Shown here piece by piece: positions 43,401 to 55,400 of a DNA stretch of 64,000 bases. Origin of the DNA: Siphonodentalium dalli (Eukaryota > Mollusca > Scaphopoda > Gadilida > Siphonodentaliidae). The translations under genes were made by a program, and so were the position numbers. The number at the start of each line of letters is the position of its first letter. Position 1 is the first letter of the stretch. The notes below the pieces were generated by a model. That model was not told the origin of the DNA. It worked only from the letters and a program-made list of their open reading frames with translations, and ran no database searches. Location: NCBI GenBank assembly GCA_032622095.1, contig CP136065.1:93005343-93069342 (forward strand), read 5' to 3'.

Positions 43401-46400
43401 ACAGAAAGACCATTATATTTTGAAAGAATTACGTACTTCTTGCCATGTTTTTAGAAACATTCAAAATTAGCATAACGTGAGCGTTTAATACAAATCGACA
43501 GAGAAACACGAACAGTATTTACCCCGGTAGTATTCATTTATAATTACCTGATATAAGCATGAGCTTTCTAATGACACAATGCAAGCTTAGCTATATATAA
43601 CAGCCAATAAGTCAAGAACGAAACCAAATACATTTTAAAGATTGTCCAACCCAGCTGATACTGGTCATATAAAACCACAAAACAATAAAAAATATTACTT
43701 ATTATAAAGAGCGTTTATGCTATATAATACCCTAATATTCACATTGTGCCTGCATGTGCTCTGGCAATTAGACTGACCCATATGATGTGATATGACAATT
43801 TTCTGCTATATATCAGTATATATAATTCCTACTACTACCTCAGTCTCTTAAAGTCTGTATTTTGTGCACTGTCTCACAATGTAGCTGTTGTCCGGAGAGG
43901 CTTGATATGGCTTAATTGTTCGCATTAATTCACGTTGAGCCAGTGATTGAGCTACATAAATAGTGTGTGTATAATAGTTTGTTTGCTTCCACATAAAAAT
44001 ATAGTCCAATAGCCACGTTGTGCCAAGCGAGGTCAAAACAACAGTAAGCCTTTCTTTCTAAGGCATCTTCCCTCAAATGATACTAAGGCATTGTCCCCAT
44101 ATATATCATTCTATATCTTAACTGGTAAAAATAAACTATGATAAACATGAGACAATGGCTTTTTTCTTGCATTGTTAACCTGGGTGTTGAGTCGACTCTC
44201 TAGTTGACACTTAGTTTAAACATAGTTTATTCTCCAACAAAATGCAATACATGTTAATTTACAAATGTTATATACATGTATACATAGTAAATAAATTTCG
44301 CTCTGTTCCATTTGCATATAATTATGTATATATGTATAGATATATGTATTTGGTTGGAAAATGAACGACAGTAAGCGTGAGCTTTTTGTAGTCGTCCCTG
44401 TACAAAGCGAAGCCCACACAGTATACGTGTTCATTAATTATAAATCGTTTATCGTAATAGTAGTCAGCGGGCGCGACACTTGACACTTAAACCTTTATGT
44501 ACTAAATACTCATTGAAGAGTAGTTCATAGTTTATTATCTCAACATTTCCCTCCTATAAATAGGACTCTGTCTGTACTTGTATTATCTGTCGTCTGCTTT
44601 TTTTCTTCATGAGAACCCCTCCAGTTGAATAGCAGACCATTCCAATGTATATTTTTTATAACTGAGAGGGAGGATCCATTTAGTATAGAAAGGGTTAATG
44701 TTCACATTGTTCATCTTCAATGCTGTATCTTGAAAATTTAGCTAACATCAATTGTGGTTGGTAAAATTGTAACCCAAAATTGCTGTGATATCCAAATCAG
44801 CCACTATCATATGACATGGATACACAAATGCTCCCCATGTAATGGACACTATGGAAGCACTAATAGTGGTAACCCTTTTAGTTGGCCACTTCGCATTTGC
44901 AGCTGTATTATAAAACTCTCAGTGTGACTACTTGTTCATAAATATTCACATGTAAGAGCATGCCATCGTGTTGCTGCTCCAAAAAGTTAATGCATAATGA
45001 ATTTGTATCTTGTATCATTAATAGTTTACAATCATACCGCTATCTCTAGCAGTACAAAGTGCCTGACTGGTCCATGTGGGTGTTATTCATATAATAATTG
45101 CAATGTTTCCTTGTCGACCTTTACCTTCCCATTGCTCCCACAACATCTGCTACGCCAGATATGATACAACTACAATAGTGAGACAACAAGATAACTGAAT
45201 AACATACTTTAATGTGAAACAAATCGGAAGTGTGACATGCAACTATCCGTGGCCGTGAGAGAAGTCAGAGTCCGATTAGAAAACGGGTTGTTGATATTGG
45301 GGACAGTCATTGGTCGTGTTAACAAACGCAGTCCCATATCCAAGACACAACACTACTATTCTCTCCTGTCGGATTTCCGCAGACCATGCCTGTGTAGCAG
45401 TTACACGATAACCTTAAGTACATAGGTGAAATCACCTATCACAAGAAATGTCAGCCTTGATATGCAAATACAAATCACTGTTAGTGAAAACAGCAGCAAC
45501 TCTGGCATTAAAAGAATGAGTGTTCGCTCTCGTGACATTCTGGAATCGTAGGCTACACCATTTCGTTAGGCAACGACTTGAAACAAACAATCCGCCATGT
45601 CCACATGGAAAGTTAGGTGATGGTCACTTAGTGATTTGCGACGTGCAGCTTACACCCGTGAAATTATCGTCATGTTGAAACCCATAATTATATCCGTTGT
45701 CCATACACATTACAAACAACGAATTTAAACGTTCACTTGCGGTCTTCAATGGTGCTTACATTGCACTAAAGTTGAATCACTAAAGCGGGTTTCAGCGACA
45801 ATACGATTACGTGGTGCTTAGGTGGAATCAAATCACTATTTAAAGACGTCATTTGCTCTGTTTACAGTATTTTAAAACAATAGATTAACATATAATGTGC
45901 GGAATGCGGACCAGTTATCAATATAACGTACGTCGCATTCCGATAAGTCAAGTGAAGTATTTAGAACACTGTCTTTTTAACAAACACCTTCGCTGTCAGT
46001 GAGTCCAGCCTGAACTACGGTGCAAACTGACTCCACCCACTGCCACGTGCAGTTGAGTGGACAGTTCGATGAATTTCACGCGGCGTCTGAATCCATGCGA
46101 CGAGCTTTTACGAAGATCATCTTTGGCGGGAAATGCCTGTCATCACCAATCCCCCGTGTAGTTGAGATGTGATTGTAGCGTTAGCCGCGGCGCAGGTGTC
46201 GGTTCGTTGACGCTGCCACCACGCAAGTGTCCGATTAGAAAACGGGTTGTTGATATTGGGGACAGTCATTGGTCGTGTTAACAAACGCAGTCCCATATCC
46301 AAGACACAACACTACTATGGCGCTACGATTATCCTCAGTTTTGCATCATTTACGTGTGTCCAGCAATAAGCCTTAAAAATAAACAAAAATTATTCTAGTT

Positions 46401-49400
46401 TTATTAGTAGCAATATGGAAACATGATATATAATATGTTTTAATTATTAAAACTGCACTCTAATAAACTATCTCACCAATTATCATCTGAGTACCCATTT
46501 ATTCTAGTGATAGAACCTGCCGGATATGTACCGAAATGATTTGTTGCTATTCTTACAAGTATATACTCCTTCCATTGGTGCCTACATAATACGTTAGTGT
46601 GCTCCCTCAGACTGATTCTTGTCGTGGGCAACACCCAACGTTCATCACAAATAACTTTACAGTCATAGTGGTCATCCATAGCTTGTCTTTTTGAGTGATA
46701 ACATATGACAATGCACTGGTTACACGTGATACTTGTCTGCCGATAAATATCCGGTACCCAGTAGACGCTGTCGTGTGTCACATGGTTAAATATTTTCGTG
46801 GATATCTCAGATATATTTGAAACTATCGAAGGTATCGCTTTCTCAGTTAGATTATGATGGAAGCGTGACCACCCGACACAGGGACAACCCGACCTGACGT
46901 ACTTTTGGTCCAGTTTACCAGATTATCCGTGTCGGGTTGTCCCATGTTTTGAATAAATATTTTTTGTAGTATTCACACTTTTTTCTTCAATTGAAATGCA
47001 AATTAATATTTTAAAAGAATAAATTACTTGATTTCTTTAAGTTGTCGCTAAATATTCACAGTTTTTTTCAAGTTTGGATATGTGATTATCTGGTTCCATA
47101 ATGGTACATTTTATATCAATGTTGTTGTTCATTGTGGATCACGTTGACAAGTCCCTAAAGCATACTATATCCCGTTCAATTCTAGAATATGTATCACAAC
47201 TACAAGTATCTATCATATTTACCCATTTATTTTATTCTTATATTAAATTTTGTTGAGAATGTAATATTTTATTCTTTATCTGGGTCCCTAGTTTCAGGGA
47301 TAACAATATGTGGACAAATGCGTTAAATACTTTCACACGGGCTTTAAATGCTATAGGTGAAACTACATTAAGTCACACAGGATCGGATCCAGATTCTACT
47401 TCTGGTCTCAATTCGTTAGTGTGTACCAATAAACAGCGTTAATTATGTATCTAGTTCTGATATTGTAAATCTAAATATCGTAAGATTTTACCATCCCACA
47501 TCCCAGGTCATGATGGATAATATTAATCTTGATGACATTTGGAAAGGATGTTGGTCATCACGCGGGCTCTCAGAGAAGGATCCCATGATGTTACTGGCGT
47601 TTTCCATTCTAGAGTAATTCCCCTTTGATCATTTGGAAATGTTGGTTTTTCGTCCATCGGAGGACATATCTCAGCCAAATGTTATGAGATCCCAATGAAA
47701 TATGGTAAGGATGTTGGTCATCATGATATCTTGGAATTGTTTCCATATATGTTTCCATTCCTGTTTGGTTCACAATCGCAGTCCTGATAAATTGTTAGAA
47801 AACACAAGCGGATTCGAGATATTTTAAATATGTTTAGTATCCTTTATTTAATGTTATGTTTGTAGATAACAGGTTTGGTGTTGGGAGCAACAAGCGCGCC
47901 GCTAAATGCATTATATCTAATGGCAGGATTGTTTCCGTGTGTTCATGCGAGGGTAAGTACCTTGTAAACGGCTGATATATAATACCTTCTGAACTAATAT
48001 GTGGTAGTCTGTGTTGGTGATGCCTAAAACAAATGCCACACGCGAACAGGTGATCATATATAGTGTCCAGGCCTTTATTTGAACCTACTATTTTTTTTCT
48101 TTTATCATGTTGTGTGCACCCAAGTAGGTTGTTAAATACATTAACGTCTTTTATATGGACCATGTGTGAATGATCAGAACACTTAATGAATTAAGTGATA
48201 GAAATCATCGAATCAAAAGGAAAAAAAAGTTCACGCTGTAAAATAATCAAAAGACTTTAAGATCGTGTTGCACACTCCGCAAGCTGACAAGAAGATTCAG
48301 ATAGGAATGTCATGTTCTGTTTTTGTTTCCAAAGAGGTTGATGAATACATAGACTTCTTATATACGGACCATGTATGGTTATGGAACTTAATGAGGTGGT
48401 TAAAACCATCGCATCGGAATGAAACAAAGGGTCCCATTAGAATTTAATTTGGTGATGAAAACAACGAAATATGACATATATCGGTTCAGATAGTCTTTCC
48501 TTGTTTTTGTCCAAATAAGTTGTTAAATACGTGAACTTCTTACATACGGACCATACATGTTTGCCTCGAAAAACTTATTGAAGTGATGGAAATCATCGCA
48601 TCGTAGAGAAATATATCGGTTAAGATATAACCTGGTGCTTGGTCCTTGCCAATTTTAATTTCAGCCAATTTAATTGACACAATAAGATAGAAGAAACGCT
48701 CACCGGCCATGCAGGGACAATGGTTCGAAAATGTATACATGACACGACTTTATAGGGAAACTATTCGCCGAATAATGTAGCTTGAAATGGTCCTGATAAT
48801 ATGATATTCAAATCAGCATTGTGTAATTTGTTACTTTTTAGAACATAAGAAAATTATTGTCTTACTTTCTGACTATTTTTGACTGAAATGACCATGCATC
48901 AGAAGGAAATTTCACAACAGTTCTCGGATTGGAATATGCCAAAATTTGAACGATTGAGATATCATGCAGTTAGATGAAACCCCAAGGGACGCAAATGGAA
49001 TTGCAAACTTGGAAATGTCGGTACAGATGGAAATGTCAAGTTAGCCACCCCTCATTCAACGGAGACCCACATTCAATAATTGAATTCCTCAGCTTGAAGT
49101 CAAGTTTGAGGTATTAAATGGCATGGCGTCAACAATTTACTTCAGCACATACTACAGGCCACATCCCTCATCCGATTGTCACCAAACTTCATTTCGGTAT
49201 TCGATGTGACCTCCAGATGCAATGCAATGATTTTTCCCCCATAAATTTGTTTTTAAAAATATGGCCGTTATCGGTCATCTTTTGTTATTACTCTTTGCAT
49301 AACTAAATCCTTCGGCACTCCATACATGCCACATATCTCAACCGATCGTCACAAAACTTCATATGGATCTTCGGTGTGACCACTAGATCGGGGCAATAAA

Positions 49401-52400
49401 ATTTATTTTAAAAAATATTTTTTTTAAATGGCCATCTTTGGATTTGTTTTCTTTACATGGCTAAATCATTCGACACTCCCTAAAGGCCACACTCATCATC
49501 TGATCGTAACCAAACTTTATATGGATCTTCGGAGTGACAATTGATCACAATTGGATGGGAGCAATTTTATTCGAAATTCTTTTTTTTTAAACATAGCCGC
49601 CAGCAGCCATCTAGGATTTTATATTTGAATTCACTGACCTGCCCTGCAGCCAACATTTATCGGAGAATTGTTATGAAATTTTACAGTCATAGTTAAGATC
49701 CCCTCTAGATGGGAGCTATTAAATTTGAACGATTCTATATTAAAACGAGGCTGTTGGTAGACATCTTGGATTTTACTCTTTGCATGACTGGATATTTCTG
49801 CATGTCAAACAGCCGACATTTTTCATCCAATTGTTTCCAAACGACATAAGTCTCTGTAGGTTGACCTCTAGTATTACTTAAATATTTCAACTTTCCGCAT
49901 TCCTAATTGCTCCATTGACTATAAGGCATGGCATTATCCCCTCTCCGAGTTGAGCTACAGTGTCATTGACACTTTGATTTCAGGGGGCTATTATAACCTC
50001 AGTGATTGTGTTATTAGTGTCGCTATGGTTATCATTCGGGAAAACGTTTTCCACGAAATTGGAGCCACCACCCACGTTACCATCGGCACCCACTGATTTG
50101 TGTTATATGTACCTAAGCAACACAACAGAATACCATAATGTAACCACGACAACCACATGGGCGTATTCAGCTTCCAACACAACAAGTGTTCCGTCCATTG
50201 ACCTTAGTTCCCATTCACAACATGAACCAGATAGGTAAGTTTGTACATTATTCCAATAAGTACATTCATTTGATGAAAGCTAACTTGATGTTGGTATGAA
50301 TACCATGAATAGAAGTTGCCATGAACCGATAACCGTGTGAACTATAGGACGCTCATGTTCAACCCCCATAGGGATATCCCACACGATCATTTCTGGATAT
50401 CCAAGGAGATGAATCTAAATTGGTTTCTCCCACGATATAATTTCTTAAGATGATCGACCTTTCATTCGATGTTCTACAAAACAGTTTCGTCAAGTCAAGG
50501 TTCTCGAGTGTAATTGTCATGGTCAGGAACCTACATCACTGTGTATAATGTAATCCGTAAACCGTCGCTTCATCACTGTATATAATGTAATCCGTAAACC
50601 GCCGCTTTAGGCGTTCAGGAACCTACACCACTGTATATAATGTAATCCGTAAACCGCCGCTTCGGGCGTTCAGGAACCTACACCACTGAATATACTGTAA
50701 TCTGTAAACCGTCGCTTCAGGCGTTCAGGAACCTACATCACTGTATATAATGTAATCCGTAAACCGTCGCTTCAGGAACCTACATCACTGTATATAATGT
50801 AATCCGTAAACAGTCGCTTCAGGCGTTCGGATGGGGTGAGCTAGATATTTTGTTCCAGGATTTATTCTACTTACGAGTGAAGGGGATTATGTCCATTTTA
50901 CGAACATTTTACGTTTGTTGTTAAAAAATCGGTGCATATATACAATCGATACCTATTTTCCTTATCGTTTAGATGTGGTTTAAACAAACTTAAAATCAAA
51001 ACCGCTTTGGGTTACCGACATGATTTGGTGAATAATGTTATTGAATGCCCTTGATTATGTAAACACTGATTTTATACAATATATGAATATGCTGGGTCCC
51101 ATTTCATGCAATATATAAATATGCTCGTTTCTATTTCATGCAATATATGAATATGCTGGGTTATAGTTAATATTTTGTAATTGTTCATGGAATAAATACC
51201 GTAGACCGAGTGCCCAGATGGTTTCCATTACGCTATCGCATACGAAATGTTTGATGTCTTCCATTTGGTATCACCCTCGAGCCATCGCAGAAAACCTGAT
51301 TAAACTATATTAGAAATGTCCCCTTTCAGTCATGGAGTTGACGTGCTATATAACCTATCAGTCTTTGAGTTGAGGTCCTTTGTATCCCTTCAGCATGCTT
51401 TTCTTGCAAGAGTTTGCATGCTGTAGAGCCTTTCAATATTGGACTTGACGTGCCGTTTTGCCTTTCGTCATACTTGCCTTTCATTCTTGGATTGACGTGC
51501 TGTATAACTTTTCATCACACGTTCCTTTCAGTCTTGAGTTGACGTGCTGTATAACCGTTCATCACACTTTCCTTTCAGTCTTGAATTGACGTGCTGTATA
51601 ACCGTTCATCACACTTTCCTTTCAGTCTTGGAGTTGAGGTGTTGTATGGCCTTTCAGCATACTTTTACAACCTACGTACTTTTACAATCAGTGTACTTTC
51701 ATTTCAGTCTTGGAGTTGACGTGATGTATAGCCTTTCAGCGTACTTTTACAACCCGCTGATGATATGCGTGGGCGTTATTCTGGGGAATGTTATAAGTTT
51801 AATTATTGGTGAGTCTAACAATATATTAACACCTGTGTTGTATTTTTGATTACCAAAATATGTCCACTACCTAGAGATACTTTCCACAGCACCAAAGAAT
51901 TGTAAAAGAACACCCACGGATTCAACATAATTGTTTTGAAAATCGACAAATCCCATATTCTACTTACCATGCGAATAAAACGTGAACATTAATTGCATCA
52001 TTATTATCAACAGCATCAGCATCATACCATCATCACGTTGATGGGATATGACTTCTGCCCCTTTACATATTATAAAGGAATTGATGTGCATATGTAGCTG
52101 ATTTAATAGTTATTGTTATCCTTCATCCCATTTCATCCTCTTCTGATTGGCTGAGAGTGCGTCACATGGCGGGCCGTAAATCACCATATTTCCGTCGAGG
52201 GTAACATTGTCTCAGTTATTGACAGCTCAGCTGTTACCAGTAAACAAAGAACTACGAAGAACTCACCGCGCAGAGATTCTCTGACAGCTCTCTGATTTCG
52301 AAAAACACTGTTTTTATAAACCCCACTGTTTCATAACAATCGCGAACTGTGGTGTTTGCTAATTTGCATAATTGTGTTTTTTTTATTTGCAATTAAAGCA

Positions 52401-55400
52401 CGCTATGTATAAATGGTGTTATCACAGACATATATGTTATGTTATAAGGTGTAATATTCATATTGGACCTTTTTATATCAATAATAAAGACCGTGGGACA
52501 AATAGATAAACCTTAATATGCAGTTGGTATGCTGCAGACAATTGCACATACGATGTACATACGTTACAACTACGTTTATGTACTAGATCAAATAGCCACG
52601 CTTTGCTGTTTATCAATTGATTATTTCTTTTCTTCATTACATTCCTCAGTCTTGAGAGAATACCCGTATGTTGCGTAACGATCTGTGACAGATGTCAATT
52701 TCTTTTTGCACTACTACAACGTGTTAGTTCCACATTTTATCATTCTGTAAATTAACACGTCTGTCAGCGTCTTCGCGCTCATTTGAAACGAAACCGTATA
52801 CATTCGCTGCATGGCTACTCAACTTCGATATTGCTTTACTCCTCTTTCCGTGAACCGATTTCCACAATGCAACCAGCAAACTGACCGGAGAATATCTGCG
52901 CAAATGACGGGTCTGTTAATTGATCCAGATTATGAATGTTTTATTGTCTAAATAGCGATGATTCCAACATAAAATTAACTTTTCGAACTGGATTAAAGAA
53001 TATATGCGAGCATTTATGCCTGCTATTAAGGAGGTTCGTGTGTACTCCTTTGTCAGATAACAAAACAGTTATCACCCTTGTTTTCGTGAGACACGGGGAT
53101 TTGTCGCCGCTCTCGACATTCCAGGTCTCGAGCGGGCGTCAAATCCCCGTGTCTCACTCAATCGCGGGCGATAACTGAATATCAGTTAATAATGGCAAAT
53201 GGTCGTGCACATATCGCTCATTTCAAAGGTTGTTCAAGTTGTCTAGTAGCTCCTTTAATTGTCCTAGCGCTTCGGTGGAAACATCATCAGGCAAAGTGTT
53301 CCAATTTGTGATTGTTCTCTGAGAAATGAACAAAAATTGTGAACACTTTTCACTGCTCGTTGCTTCTGGAGCTTATATAACTATGGTCTCGTGTCCCCTT
53401 GTATGGTGCATCTCCAAATAACACTGGCCTGTCGATGTTATACAGTCTGTGCATTATATTTGATAAAATTTGATAGTGCCTCCCCGAATTCGCAATGTCG
53501 CAGAGACATGGTACTGCATGCAGTTAAGCTGAATTGTTCAATGTCAGATGGTTTCGTGCATAATGACACCCAGGATCTCTTAAACATGCAAAAAAAAAGA
53601 CACCCAGGATCATCCAAATGTGGAAAAAGTCAAACAATACCTCCCAAATGTGCAGAAAGTCACCCAGCATCTCAAAGTCTCATAAAAAATCGATTTGAAA
53701 ATAATTTCCAATAATTATTTGTTTCAGTAAAATTTCACAGAGATGTGAATTTGGTGATGCTAGCCCGCTGTGTGTGATAGCATCACTAAATTCACCCTCT
53801 GGGGACCTCATTCTGCAAATGACAGGCTCACTATTTCAAGGCTTGAGTTTGACTGTCGCAGTGTATTCTCCCATTCAGTTATAAAAGTATACATTGGAAT
53901 GGTCTATAGTATTCATTTGAAGGGATGTTCAGGTAAAATGAGCAGACGACAGACACTATGATGAAAAGATAATACAAGTATTTATATGCTTTGGTAGAAA
54001 CTGTTAAGACCTATATGGTCGTTTGTGTTGAACTTATATCTTAACCCTTTGAGTGCCAAGTCCGATTTTTGTATCAACCCATATACCCTGTGCCAATGCA
54101 TTCTCTTATATATGCGAGTCGACCATAGGTCGCCTCGCATATATAAGAGAATGCATTGGCCTAACAATTTTTTGTTTTTGTTTTTTTGTTTTACAATTTT
54201 AATACTTTATTCTTATATTCTTTAACAGACTTATTTTGAAGGTTTAGGGCCGATGAGATCGGCCCCTGGCACTCAAAGGGTTAATAGTTCATGGGAACTA
54301 TGCTCGAGTATTTAGTATAGAAAGGGTTAATGGGCGATGAAACCTAGAACCATCTTAACCACAGACCGACCAAATTTATAATCTTAATCTTGCTATGGAC
54401 TGAGTGGGCTCATAGGTTCGACATAATTATACCGTTTGCATCTGTCCGTCCGTGCGGTGCAAATTTGAGCCTCATGTGGTTGGTCAGGGGAGGAGCCTAA
54501 GACAAAAGAAAGTTTGACATGATCAACCGCCTAATGTCAAACTACCACCTAATGCCTTTTATGTCGTTTAATTTAGGAGTTAAGTGTAGTCTTAACTTGT
54601 CAAAAACAACAAAAGAAAGACCATGGGTGACCGCCTGAACGTCCGTCCGATATCTGTCCAGCTCATGACTTGAACAGTAGTTCTCGGATCTCAGTGGAAT
54701 TTGGTATGGATGTTCACTAATATGAAGACATTCAATGGAGTGTTCAGTCATTTTGTTCCGGTTTTCTGTTCTAGAGTTATTCATCTTTGTTTATCTGGAA
54801 ATATTGGCTTTTTTGTCTGTGCATGCATATATATCCTCCACCTGTTGTAGGATCTCAATGAAATTTGGTATGGACGTAACAGGGTGTTCACTACTGTTCA
54901 CTACTGTATTTAGTACCATGCGATTAGCATGTCATTATATTCCGTCTGACTTTTTTAGTGGTGCTATCCCTCTTTTTCAACATGCATAATTTTATCCGAT
55001 CATGTATTCAAACATTTTCTGGTCAATTTGTGTTTAACTTGGGGTCACCCTTAATGTAGCCAAATTGCGCTACGCTGGGTATCCTTAGTGCCATTGGGAC
55101 AGTCCCACCTCTAGTTTTAGACCTGTCAAACAATGCAAAAACATCCCATGAGTACTGGGTCAGTTGGAAATTTCCAACCTGACACAACTGATGGCCATTT
55201 CAGACCAAAATTTTGACCAAAAGTATAAATTATAATTATGCTACTTTTGGTCTAAAAATAACAAACTCCTCACTGACTACTGGTTGGAAAATCAAACAAT
55301 GACAACAATTTTACCAATATGTGGTGTGAAATTTCCAACTAATTCATGCTATTATCCTGCATGTATAGTTTCTGCATTTATTGAGTCACAATAAAACATG

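Noticed and set aside
47274-47442. Open frame of about 56 codons with ordinary composition, ending LNSLVCTNKQR
   Set aside because: An acceptor-like TTTCAG lies inside it, but there is no donor, no family match and the SLC5 exons join without it. Possibly a transposon scrap.
51544-51849. Independent 101-residue ORF
   Set aside because: It is exon 14 read together with the upstream minisatellite and downstream intron; only 51708-51808 is assigned.
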